A stretch of 15,319 nucleotides of DNA from Cyclobacteriaceae bacterium (lineage in GTDB: Bacteria > Bacteroidota > Bacteroidia > Cytophagales > Cyclobacteriaceae), in the NCBI GenBank assembly GCA_009885605.1, contig VFKK01000324.1, forward strand, positions 1-15,319, given 5' to 3'. Under the pieces are notes generated by a model. It worked only from the letters and a program-made list of their open reading frames with translations, was not told where the DNA came from and ran no database searches. Positions 6,314 through 14,207 of the stretch are shown here, piece after piece; the first letter of the stretch is position 1; each line of letters begins with the position of its first letter. A program made the position numbers and the translations under genes.

Positions 6314-7339
6314 TTAATATTTGAAGCAAGGCATAGAGGATTTTCTCCCTGCGCCTTTTGCATTTCCTGCAAGGAAACTATAGCGAAGACTGATTTCGTG
6401 GGCTCCGCCAGTGTTGGCATTTCCGAGTGATGAAATGGTAAAATCATGACTGTAACCAATATCGAGACCTGACCCCAAAGAGATCCCTACCAAAGCAATG
6501 ATTGATTCGTGATTGGGTTGCTCGAGAGCAGATACCGGAATACCGCGATACCAAACGCCCAGTATGAGCGGCTGAATATTAATCTGAGCTCCCATATCTA
6601 ATTGAGAAAAAGAAGCCTGATTTTTATAATTGAATGCAAGTGTCAACTCTCTTGTGCCGGATTTTTGATTGTAAAACTCCTTGGAAGTGCCTCCGGAAAG
6701 ATCAAACTTCACACCGCCATGAGCGGACAATTTTAAGGGCAACTCGCTGGATTGGCCTTCCACAAAAGAAAGGTTGGGTTGAGTAAGATGGTGACCGGAA
6801 AGGCCAAACCAAACATTCTCATTGTGGTAAAGCATTCCAAAACTATAATCCATGAATTGGTGACGGATATCCTGACCAAGATTCTCTCCGCTAAAATCAC
6901 CTATCGCTCCCGTCTGATCGTCGATTTGGCTTCCAAAAATCATATCTCCAAAGTTTGCATCACGATCAACGTAGCTCACCTGACCCCCCATTCTCAAAAA
7001 AGAACGAAATCCTAATCTCAATCTGTAAGCGTAGGTAGCTCCAATTTCTGAAATACTTAGGTTAGCCATACTTTGCTCAGATCGATTAAAAATCAAACCC
7101 ACTCCGCTGTTTGCATTGAACATGTAATGATCAATGTAGGCGGAATAAGATCGAAATGATTGGTCCAACCCAGGCCATTGATTTCGATAGTTGACACCGA
7201 TTCGAGTCATTTCAGAAGATCCTGTCAAGGCAGGATTTAGATACAAAGGAGCTGCATAAAACTGCGAATACTGAACATCTTGAGCCTTCAGGCTTAGACA
7301 TACGATTGCAAAAGTGATCAGGGTAAAGATTTTTTTCAT
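6314..7339 (-). CDS. PorP/SprF family type IX secretion outer-membrane protein
   Basis: A 341-residue protein with a Sec signal peptide (MKKIFTLITFAIVCLSLKAQ). The mature protein starts with the PorP/SprF signature DVQYSQFYAAPLYLNPALTG and continues as alternating aromatic/glycine-rich strands typical of a 14-strand outer-membrane beta-barrel. SprF-type proteins are needed for secretion or surface attachment of a partner T9SS cargo, usually encoded next door. Here the gene follows a type B cargo adhesin with only 3 nt between stop and ATG, so the two are co-transcribed and probably translationally coupled. It is strongly similar to the paralogue at 9788-10831 (over the first 100 mature residues most positions match) and both end in the motif PCF-K/R-Y. 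The operon stops at the hairpin 6260-6291. Confidence 0.93.
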   Translation of the reverse strand: MKKIFTLITFAIVCLSLKAQDVQYSQFYAAPLYLNPALTGSSEMTRIGVNYRNQWPGLDQSFRSYSAYIDHYMFNANSGVGLIFNRSEQSMANLSISEIGATYAYRLRLGFRSFLRMGGQVSYVDRDANFGDMIFGSQIDDQTGAIGDFSGENLGQDIRHQFMDYSFGMLYHNENVWFGLSGHHLTQPNLSFVEGQSSELPLKLSAHGGVKFDLSGGTSKEFYNQKSGTRELTLAFNYKNQASFSQLDMGAQINIQPLILGVWYRGIPVSALEQPNHESIIALVGISLGSGLDIGYSHDFTISSLGNANTGGAHEISLRYSFLAGNAKGAGRKSSMPCFKY

Positions 7340-7342
7340 AAT

Positions 7343-9409
7343 CTATCTGATAAGGGTGATTCCTCCAGTTCGGTCGAAGAACTGCTCATCGCGAGAACTG
7401 TAGGTGATTTTGTATAAATAATTACCGCCCGGCAATGCCTGACCACGGTAGGTTCCATCCCAACCTTTGGTTTCAGCGGTGGCGACGGAGTAAATTCTTT
7501 CTCCCCAGGTATTAAAAATTTCCATCGAGAAAGAAGAAACTAATCTGATTTTTGGAAAAAATGAATCATTTAAGCCGTCACCATTTGGAGTGAACGCATT
7601 TGGGATGACTACCATATCTACTGGATTATTAACTGTTACAGTATTTTTCTCCATGCTGGAGCAACCATAAATATCATATGCAGTAAGAATTACCTCAAAT
7701 ATGCCAGGCTTAGAAAAAATGTGAATTGGATCCTTGTCGCTTGATTCATTTCCATCTCCGAACTTCCATTCCCAAGCGATAAATTCCTCAGAAATTACAC
7801 TTTCAAAGATGATTTCTTCGTCCACCTGCACTTCAGGTTCGTTGGAGATTTCAAGTTTTCTATAGTTGAAATCCAATCTGCCTCCCTGGGTATTTTGATT
7901 AGGAAAATCTACCCTAGCCTCAGTTTCTACCGCACAACCTGAAGCATCGGTCACTGTTACCTTGAAATTGCCCGAACGGAAAAAGTTAATTTCACGAGCA
8001 TCCTTTTCTCCGCTACTCCAGGTAATTTTGTAGGGTTCTTTTCCTCCCTGTATAGAAACCCAAGCGACTCCTGTTACTGATCCCTTTGCACAATCAACAT
8101 CCAAAGTGGATTCAATTCTTGCTGCCAAAGGACTCGGTTCTGAAATTGAAATTGATTTGGTGACCTCGCAACCAGTTTCATCTTTGATTTGGATGGTATA
8201 AGTCCCGGCTTCCAGATCTTTTCTACTCAAGGAAGAAACTATTCCATCAGACCATTTTACTGTTACCTGCCCTTTTGCTCCTTTTACTACCAGGTGAATA
8301 AATCCATCCGCTGCTCCCGAGCATGAAAGGCCTTTGCTTTCTAACACTTCCACTTCAAGAGAAGAATGGGTACCCAATGTGAAATCTTTCTGAACAAAAC
8401 AGCCAGATCCGTCAGTGACTTTTACCCCATAAGAACCGGAAATCAAATTTTTAGCGATTGGTCCTGTCTGACCGTCACTCCATATAAAAGTGTAAGGAGC
8501 TTTTCCCCCCTTTACATTCACTTCGATCTGCCCATTGGCATTTCCTGCACAACTTCCTTCTGTGATTTTTGTCTCCAGTGTTAAAGCTACTGACTCATCC
8601 ACCTTATAGGATGCATTGAAGGAGCATCCCTTTTGGTCTTTTACCAGAACCTCATATGTGCCGGAAGCTATGCCTGTAAGATCTTTACTAGATGCACCAT
8701 TACTCCACAAATAGGTATAGGGAGCTACTCCTCCTGTGACATTCAGAGAAATTTTGCCATCTTTTTGGCCTGAGCAACTAAGATCCTGAATGGCATTAGT
8801 TACTGTCATTCCCTCAGCAGCAGACTTAATTTCAAAAGAAACAGATACATCACAATTAAATTTGTCCGCGACGGTGACAGTGTAAATTCCAGGCTTCAGG
8901 TTTTTCGCTTCCCAAGAATCTTTCAACCCATGGCTCCATGTTACTTTGTAAGGTTCTCCCCTACCAAATTTCACGCTGATTTTGGCACTCCCATCTGCCC
9001 CGGAACCGCAGGAGGCATCTGTCTTTTGTAGTGGATTGAGTATTAATCCAAATGGAGGTTGGATAATTATATGTTCGACATGCTTGGTTCCTAAAGCGTC
9101 CGTAATTTGCACAGTATAAGTACCTGCCAAAAGATCCACTCGGTTTTGGATAGTTTGATGGTTATTCCATTTGAAAGTATATGGAGGTAATCCACCCTTT
9201 ACGTCTAAAAAAACATAGCCTTTCTCAGTATGAGAGCATAGAGCTAATTTACCAGTGACGACAACCTGAATTTCATCAAAAGAAGAAAGTCTCTCGGTAG
9301 CCCGTCCAGGCAATTCAAATGCAAATTGAGCTGAAGCCAAAGACACTACCGCAACACTCAGGATGAGCGGTAGAATTATATAGCCTAATGTCAGAAATGC
9401 CTTTTTCAC
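7343..9409 (-). CDS. T9SS type B cargo adhesin with SprB repeats and PKD domain
   Basis: A 688-residue secreted protein. The start is GTG at 9409, since no in-frame ATG fits; a hydrophobic signal peptide follows (residues 5-28). Six SprB-type repeats of 70-80 residues run from about 48 to 500, each with the core GG-x-x-PYT-x-x-WS-x-G ... L-x-x-G-x-YTV-x-V-x-D-x-x-GC. Residues about 510-595 are a PKD domain (WEWKFGDGNESS, HIFSKPGIFEVILT). The C-terminus from 600 is the type B sorting domain of gliding proteins: IPNAFTPNGDGLNDSF, IFNTWGERIYS, WDGTYRGQALPGGNYLYKITY. It is therefore exported by T9SS and held on or released from the surface. It is a small relative of SprB. The next gene is its probable PorP/SprF partner. 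The leader is a purine-rich tract (9411-9440 on the minus strand) with a weak AAGGAAAG Shine-Dalgarno. Confidence 0.93.
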   Translation of the reverse strand: MKKAFLTLGYIILPLILSVAVVSLASAQFAFELPGRATERLSSFDEIQVVVTGKLALCSHTEKGYVFLDVKGGLPPYTFKWNNHQTIQNRVDLLAGTYTVQITDALGTKHVEHIIIQPPFGLILNPLQKTDASCGSGADGSAKISVKFGRGEPYKVTWSHGLKDSWEAKNLKPGIYTVTVADKFNCDVSVSFEIKSAAEGMTVTNAIQDLSCSGQKDGKISLNVTGGVAPYTYLWSNGASSKDLTGIASGTYEVLVKDQKGCSFNASYKVDESVALTLETKITEGSCAGNANGQIEVNVKGGKAPYTFIWSDGQTGPIAKNLISGSYGVKVTDGSGCFVQKDFTLGTHSSLEVEVLESKGLSCSGAADGFIHLVVKGAKGQVTVKWSDGIVSSLSRKDLEAGTYTIQIKDETGCEVTKSISISEPSPLAARIESTLDVDCAKGSVTGVAWVSIQGGKEPYKITWSSGEKDAREINFFRSGNFKVTVTDASGCAVETEARVDFPNQNTQGGRLDFNYRKLEISNEPEVQVDEEIIFESVISEEFIAWEWKFGDGNESSDKDPIHIFSKPGIFEVILTAYDIYGCSSMEKNTVTVNNPVDMVVIPNAFTPNGDGLNDSFFPKIRLVSSFSMEIFNTWGERIYSVATAETKGWDGTYRGQALPGGNYLYKITYSSRDEQFFDRTGGITLIR

Positions 9410-9654
9410 GTATTCTTTTCTTTCTTTCCTTTTCTTGAACTTTCAATCAGCCAAAATTGCCATACAAATTATAATTTCTGTATTTCGTTTTTTAGAATAT
9501 TATTTTACGTAAGTCATATACAACAAAATGATATTCTTTAAATTTGACTATTTATGAAAATAAGTATAGAATTATATTTAAATCCAAGAAATCGGGTGGG
9601 GCAAAGAAAAGCGATTGGAGACTTGAAAAAGTGTTATTTTTCTCAAAATATTAC

Positions 9655-9697
9655 CATAACCAAAAATTAAGGCAATTCCGACTTTTTTTTGGTTATG
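9655..9697. repeat. 12-bp perfect inverted repeat in the porP-adhesin spacer
   Basis: CATAACCAAAAA (9655-9666) and TTTTTGGTTATG (9686-9697) are perfect reverse complements with a 19-nt loop. The right arm touches the terminator at 9698. It could be a second terminator element for the porP transcript or a regulator binding site upstream of the adhesin; the sequence alone does not decide. Confidence 0.6.
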
Positions 9698-9725
9698 AAA
9701 AACAAAAAGCCTGAAAACAGGCTTT
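9698..9725 (-). terminator. Intrinsic terminator of the second porP gene
   Basis: AAAGCCTG (9706-9713) and CAGGCTTT (9718-9725) form an 8-bp stem with a 4-nt loop. On the minus strand it is followed by TTTTTGTTTTT. It lies about 60 nt downstream of the stop codon at 9788. Confidence 0.85.
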
Positions 9726-9787
9726 GAAAAATATTTTAAAATATTTTGATTTTTTTTATCGAATTGGGTAAATCCTTCTGAAAAAGC

Positions 9788-10831
9788 TTAATATCTGAAG
9801 CAAGGAATTACTCTCTCACGTTGGTTTCTACTAGTTGGATCCCCCCAAAGGAAGGTGTAAGTGAGAGAAATTTCATGTGCACCTCCACTATTTCGGAGGC
9901 CTAATTTGGATATGGTTATGTCGTATGAGTAGCCAATATCAAGACCATTTTCCAATGAAACACCGAGTAGCGCGATAAAAGATTCATTGTTTGGCAGTTC
10001 ATTCTTGGTTGGTAATCCACGATACCAAATCCCCAAGACCAAAGGATCCAAAAAAAGCTGAGCGCCAACATCCAATTGACTGAAAGGATCTTGCTGTTTG
10101 TAATTGAAGGCAAAAGAAAGTGACCGCTCAGAATACGCGTGAGTAAAATAATTTCTTCTCCCTCCTGCCAGATCAAATTTGATTCCTCCCTGAGCAGAAA
10201 GTTTCATTGGCAATTTGGATATCTGACCTTCCAGAAAGGACACGTTTGGTTCGGAAATGTGATGTGCCGATGCCCCCAACCAGATTTTTTTTGAATAGAA
10301 CATCCCTCCAAAACTGTAGTCCATAAAGCTGTACCTACTGTCAAGTGGAATCCCGTTTAGCTCATCGGTGATTCCTCCAATTGAGCCATTTATGATATCG
10401 ATTTGTGTACCAAAAACCAGGTCTGAAAAAAAAACATCCCGCTGCATATAACTTGCCTGACCACCGATTCGGAAATATAAGTCCTGACCTAGTTTAAGCC
10501 GATATGCATAAGATAACCCGATCTCATTGGTGGAGAGATTGGCGAGGCTTTCTTTATTTCCATTGAAAATCAGCCCGATCCCACTGTTATAGTCAAAAAT
10601 ATAATGATCGATGTAGGCAGAATAGGAATTAAAGTTTTGATCAAGACCAGGCCATTGGTTTCTGTAGTTTACTCCTACCCTGGTGAGTTCACTCGCTCCT
10701 GTCAGCGCAGGGTTAAGATAAAGAGGTGCTGCATAAAATTGAGAATATTGCACATCCTGAGCCTCGGATTCAAATCCAAGGCTCAGGGTGAAAGCCCAAA
10801 GTATACATACACCAACTGTTTTCCTTAGCAT
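9788..10831 (-). CDS. PorP/SprF family type IX secretion outer-membrane protein, paralogue
   Basis: A 347-residue protein with a Sec signal peptide (MLRKTVGVCILWAFTLSLGFESEAQ) and the signature DVQYSQFYAAPLYLNPALTG at the mature N-terminus, identical to that of the paralogue at 6314-7339. Similarity continues along the barrel (YRNQWPGLDQ, YSAYIDHY, NSG-I/V-GLIFN, MDYSFG, HEISL) and to the C-terminal PCFRY. It is a probable outer-membrane beta-barrel assisting T9SS cargo. Unlike its paralogue it has no adjacent cargo gene: LysA lies upstream behind a terminator and the adhesin lies downstream beyond its own terminator. The pair probably arose by local duplication. It has an unusually good Shine-Dalgarno (10838-10844). 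Confidence 0.92.
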   Translation of the reverse strand: MLRKTVGVCILWAFTLSLGFESEAQDVQYSQFYAAPLYLNPALTGASELTRVGVNYRNQWPGLDQNFNSYSAYIDHYIFDYNSGIGLIFNGNKESLANLSTNEIGLSYAYRLKLGQDLYFRIGGQASYMQRDVFFSDLVFGTQIDIINGSIGGITDELNGIPLDSRYSFMDYSFGGMFYSKKIWLGASAHHISEPNVSFLEGQISKLPMKLSAQGGIKFDLAGGRRNYFTHAYSERSLSFAFNYKQQDPFSQLDVGAQLFLDPLVLGIWYRGLPTKNELPNNESFIALLGVSLENGLDIGYSYDITISKLGLRNSGGAHEISLTYTFLWGDPTSRNQRERVIPCFRY

Positions 10832-10837
10832 AAACTA

Positions 10838-10844
10838 CTCCTCC
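10838..10844 (-). promoter_or_regulatory. Strong Shine-Dalgarno of the second porP gene
   Basis: On the minus strand GGAGGAG lies 6 nt before the ATG at 10831, a near-ideal anti-16S match. Other genes in this window lack such a site, as is usual in Bacteroidota, so this supports the start and suggests strong initiation. Confidence 0.75.
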
Positions 10845-10962
10845 AATCCCTATGACAAGTCACTAATTATGTACAAGCCGCAGATGAATCAAACATGAAA
10901 TCTAGGTTTTGAAACTACCAGGGCTTAGGATTGGGGAGATCAATCATATCGGTTTCTTACCT

Positions 10963-10998
10963 AAACAAAAAGCGAAATCTTAAAAATTTGATCGCTTT
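10963..10998 (-). terminator. Probable terminator downstream of lysA
   Basis: AAAGCGA (10969-10975) pairs with TCGCTTT (10992-10998) around a 16-nt loop; on the minus strand the stem continues into TTTTTGTTT. It lies about 60 nt after the lysA stop and separates lysA from the porP gene downstream. Confidence 0.65.
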
Positions 10999-11040
10999 GA
11001 GCTTTAACGGTGGAAAACTCAATAATTATACCAAAGAGTT

Positions 11041-11068
11041 GATTTTTGATTTCTTGTGATCAAAAATC
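11041..11068. repeat. Hairpin spanning the lysA stop codon
   Basis: GATTTTTGAT (11041-11050) and ATCAAAAATC (11059-11068) are perfect 10-bp arms around an 8-nt loop. The right arm contains the lysA stop (11060-11062). It lacks a following long U-run, so it is more likely an mRNA 3'-end stabiliser or an accessory to the terminator at 10963-10998 than a terminator itself. Confidence 0.55.
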
Positions 11069-12292
11069 CATGATTACCTGATTTTTAACCAAATCCTCAA
11101 AGACCTCTCTTTTTCGGATCAGTTTTGCCTCTCCCTCCCAAACCAAAACTTCTGCAGGTCTTAGCCTTGAGTTGTAGTTGGACGCCATACTAAATCCGTA
11201 TGCTCCTGCATTTTTAATGACAAGCAAATCTCCCTTTTTCGCCTCCGGCAAAACACGGTCAGAAGCAAGCGTATCTGTTTCGCAAATATACCCAACCACA
11301 TCATAAGTTGCCTTTGGAGCAATCGGATTACTGAGATTATAAACACTGTGATAGGCATCGTAAAGCATAGGTCTGATCAGGTGGTTCAAACCTGAGTCCA
11401 CTCCCAAAAAAGTAATCGTAGGAGTTACTTTGACCACATTTACTTTCACAATCAAATACCCACATTCACTCACTAGAAACTTACCCGGTTCGAGCCAAAG
11501 CTCTAATTGGCGACCATATTTTGCACAGAAATTCTGAAAAGCTTCAGTTACTTTTTGACCAACATTTTCGATGTCGGTACTCAGATCTCCCGGCTTGTAT
11601 GCCACTTTGAATCCTCCGCCAAAATCCAAAAATTTTAGATTTGGGAATTGAAAAGCAACATCAAAAACGACATTCGCACCTTTTAAAAAAACCGCTGCAT
11701 CATATATATCGGATCCTGTATGAATATGAAGTCCTGTAATGAGCATATTATACTTTTCCACAACTTCCAAAATCTCCGGGAGCTGCGTGATTGAAATTCC
11801 AAACTTGCTTTTATCGTGGCCAACAGAAATTTTTGCATTCCCTCCAGCCATAATACTCGGATTAAGTCGAATACAGACCGGAACAGAATTTCCATAAATC
11901 TGTCCAAATTCCTCCAGTACTGACAGATTATCCAAGTTGATCATTACCCCGAGATTTACCGCTTCCTGCACTTCTGCAAAACTCACGCAATTTGGCGTGT
12001 ACATGATTTCCCCTCCTGAAAAACCGGCTATCAATCCTATTTTTACTTCCTCGATTGAAACTGCATCCACTCCGGCTCCGGCTTTCTTTACCAATTTCAG
12101 AATGTTGACATTGGAAAGGGCTTTTGTGGCATATTTGATTTTCAAGGGCGCCCCTGAAAAAGCATGCTGAAGCGCTTTTATCTGGTTTGTGATTTTTTCT
12201 CCATCGTAGACATAAACTGGCGTTCCAAATTGATTGGCAATGGATTCAAGGCTTACAGCCTGGAGGTGAGAGGGATTTTGAGCAGGAGACAT
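11060..12292 (-). CDS. lysA: Diaminopimelate decarboxylase
   Basis: This PLP enzyme converts meso-diaminopimelate to L-lysine, the last step of lysine synthesis, in the cytoplasm. I choose the ATG at 12292 (410 residues): the next ATG upstream (12322) adds ten residues not typical of the family and overlaps a TATCTTTA promoter-like box at 12310-12317. Numbered from 12292, the fold-type III barrel carries the PLP lysine Lys57 in KYATKAL, the HIHTGS motif (189-194), the phosphate-binding GGG at 225-227, EPGK at 268-271, and the C-terminal domain with the active-site CETD (Cys337) and the aromatic loop GAYGFSMASNYN. All residues expected for activity are present. No lysine riboswitch is seen upstream. 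It is divergent from the sensor kinase gene. Confidence 0.94.
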   Translation of the reverse strand: MSPAQNPSHLQAVSLESIANQFGTPVYVYDGEKITNQIKALQHAFSGAPLKIKYATKALSNVNILKLVKKAGAGVDAVSIEEVKIGLIAGFSGGEIMYTPNCVSFAEVQEAVNLGVMINLDNLSVLEEFGQIYGNSVPVCIRLNPSIMAGGNAKISVGHDKSKFGISITQLPEILEVVEKYNMLITGLHIHTGSDIYDAAVFLKGANVVFDVAFQFPNLKFLDFGGGFKVAYKPGDLSTDIENVGQKVTEAFQNFCAKYGRQLELWLEPGKFLVSECGYLIVKVNVVKVTPTITFLGVDSGLNHLIRPMLYDAYHSVYNLSNPIAPKATYDVVGYICETDTLASDRVLPEAKKGDLLVIKNAGAYGFSMASNYNSRLRPAEVLVWEGEAKLIRKREVFEDLVKNQVIMDF

Positions 12293-12491
12293 TATGAGAA
12301 ATTTGCGCCTAAAGATAGCCAAATAAGGAAATAAGGAGGCATAGGCCCCTCTTTTCCTTATCGTTTGGTTTAATTAAGAAAACATTGTAAAGAAAAGTAG
12401 GGATCCTGATTTTGGCTCGATAAAAAAATTTTAGTACAATCCGATGCCAGTTAAATATTGTTAATCAAAAATCCACAGCTGATTATAGGCC

Positions 12492-12499
12492 TAAATTTG
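12492..12499 (+). promoter_or_regulatory. -7 promoter box of the sensor kinase operon, near-leaderless
   Basis: TAAATTTG is a perfect match to TAnnTTTG. It ends 4 nt before the ATG at 12504, so transcription should start at or beside the start codon. No TTG is found at the ideal distance upstream; the nearest, at 12458-12460, is 31 nt away. Confidence 0.5.
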
Positions 12500-12503
12500 T
12501 GTC

Positions 12504-14207
12504 ATGTCAAAAGGAAATATCCTTCTCATTGTTATATTGATGTCTCTGGCCAGCTTTGGTTTGATGGGATTTCAATACTATTGGGTGAGAAATGCCATCC
12601 GCATAAACGAGGAGCGTTTTGACCAAATAGTCTATCAGGCACTTTCGGGGACTGTTGAGCAACTCGAAAAAAGTGAGACGAGCGATGTTTTGTTAAGTAA
12701 GTTGATTCAGGATCCTGTTTTACAGCGTTCCCTTTTTCAGAAAATAGAACCAATTGAACTTCAAGTCGGAAAACGAAGAACCTATAGCCGTCCTTCTTTG
12801 ACAGATACTCTTTTGGCTGAACAAATGCCTCAGGTTAGTGCCACTTTCAGAAGGATGCTTCAGTCAAGAGGACTTGACATGAGTGTGCTGGAAGAACTTG
12901 AAATCTTCTTCACAAACATGACTCCCGAGGTGGCTTCCACGATTTTTACACCTGACGAAATGCAAATCCTGCTGCAGGAGAAAGAAAGACAACTTCTATA
13001 TCTAAGCAGAAACCAAGGATTTCTTAAAAGCAGAACAGAATCAGAGGTGTCATCTGAACTGAATATCACTGCGGATGCGCTGGACAAAATCAAAAAAACC
13101 AATTTGAAAATCGAGCTGATGAATCAGGCTTGGGACGAACTTGCCGCCGGACAAAAGGCTATTTTGGATCGCTTGGATACTACGATGGTGAGGAAACTCG
13201 TGAAAAATCATCTTTTGGAACGAGGAATTTCCGAAAATTTTGAATTGGGATTATTGAAGGACGATGGATTTGTAATGCCAATCGGAACTGTGAACGATTC
13301 GTTTGTACTGGTCCAAAATGGTGTGCAGGCTAAACTTTTTCCAAACGATATCTTGGGTAAAGACAACTTTCTCTACATCTATTTCCCTGAGAAAAACTAC
13401 CACGTAGTCCGGCAGGTTTGGCTTCCCATTTCTTCTTCCCTCCTTTTTATCGGAGTTATCATTTTCTGTTTCATCTATGCGATCAAAGTCATTATCCGTC
13501 AGAAAGCACTTTCAGACATCAAAAATGACTTCATCAACAATATGACTCATGAATTCAAAACCCCGCTTGCCACTGTTAGTCTGGCTGTTGAAGCGCTTCA
13601 GGATCCGGAACTTTCCAATCAGGATAAATTCAGGGCAAGGTATTTGGGTATTATCAAAGAAGAAAATAAACGTCTCGTTTCTCAGGTCGAAAACGTACTT
13701 CAGGCCGCAGCATTGGACAAAAAAGACTTTAAGCTTAAAATAGAGAAGATAAATCTGTCCGATCTGTTAGAAAGTAACGTAGATCAAATGAGTCTTCAAC
13801 TTGAAAAACGTGAGGGAAAAATTTCTTTCCTGAATAAGCTGAAGGATCCTGTGATAGAAGGGGATGCTTTTCATATCACTCATATTATCAATAACCTGTT
13901 GGACAATGCCAACAAATACTCACCGGAAAAGCCGGTGATCAAGATTGAAGCAAAAGACGATGGAGACGAAGTGATTGTCAGTATTCAGGATCAGGGTATG
14001 GGGATGACAAAAGAATCACAGCGAAAAATATTTGATAAATTCTACCGTGTACCCACCGGAAACCTTCACGACGTGAAAGGTTTTGGATTGGGACTATCTT
14101 ATGTAAAAACCATGCTGGAAGCTCATAAGGGCGACATTCATGTACACAGCGAACTCGGAAAAGGAAGCACATTCACCATTAACTTACCTAAAAAACAAAA
14201 TGAGTAA
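12504..14207 (+). CDS. Membrane sensor histidine kinase
   Basis: A 567-residue kinase. Transmembrane helix 1 is about residues 5-27 and helix 2 about 307-330, leaving an extracytoplasmic region of some 278 residues with no family I recognise; it is rich in charged helices (for example 110-230). The cytoplasmic part has the HisKA H-box INNMTHEFKTPLATVS with phospho-accepting His349, and the HATPase_c domain: N-box INNLLDNANKYSP (462-474), G1 DQGMGM (496-501), F-box IFDKFYR (509-515), G2 GFGLGL (526-531). No HAMP or PAS domain is evident. The N-terminal pattern FQYYWVRNAIRINEERFDQIVYQAL resembles Bacteroidota kinases of the RprX type, but I do not assign that symbol. It is followed by its response regulator with an 8-nt overlap. 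The stimulus is unknown. Confidence 0.94.
   Translation: MSKGNILLIVILMSLASFGLMGFQYYWVRNAIRINEERFDQIVYQALSGTVEQLEKSETSDVLLSKLIQDPVLQRSLFQKIEPIELQVGKRRTYSRPSLTDTLLAEQMPQVSATFRRMLQSRGLDMSVLEELEIFFTNMTPEVASTIFTPDEMQILLQEKERQLLYLSRNQGFLKSRTESEVSSELNITADALDKIKKTNLKIELMNQAWDELAAGQKAILDRLDTTMVRKLVKNHLLERGISENFELGLLKDDGFVMPIGTVNDSFVLVQNGVQAKLFPNDILGKDNFLYIYFPEKNYHVVRQVWLPISSSLLFIGVIIFCFIYAIKVIIRQKALSDIKNDFINNMTHEFKTPLATVSLAVEALQDPELSNQDKFRARYLGIIKEENKRLVSQVENVLQAAALDKKDFKLKIEKINLSDLLESNVDQMSLQLEKREGKISFLNKLKDPVIEGDAFHITHIINNLLDNANKYSPEKPVIKIEAKDDGDEVIVSIQDQGMGMTKESQRKIFDKFYRVPTGNLHDVKGFGLGLSYVKTMLEAHKGDIHVHSELGKGSTFTINLPKKQNE

Larger units (their letters stand above)
9410..9787. other. AT-rich intergenic region, 378 bp
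   Basis: No coding sequence is apparent on either strand. From the adhesin side it holds a pyrimidine tract at 9411-9440 (purine-rich in the adhesin mRNA), then about 200 bp of very AT-rich sequence that should contain the adhesin promoter, although I find no clear TAnnTTTG box. Beyond it are a 12-bp inverted repeat (9655-9697) and the terminator of the second porP gene (9698-9725). The remaining 60 bp up to 9787 are A/T tracts. Confidence 0.7.

Noticed and set aside
12293..12322. Longer start for LysA
   Set aside because: Ten extra basic residues are not typical of the family and overlap a TATCTTTA box. The choice is not certain; expression of the longer form cannot be excluded.
12323..12503. 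Lysine riboswitch upstream of lysA
   Set aside because: The 181-bp spacer is too short and AT-rich and shows no multi-helix conserved core; only promoter-like boxes and a short AAATAAGG direct repeat (12321-12336) are visible.
14140..14199. Longer start for the response regulator
   Set aside because: The extension lies in the kinase gene, is not receiver-like, and the ATGAGTAA overlap at 14200 is a classical coupled start.
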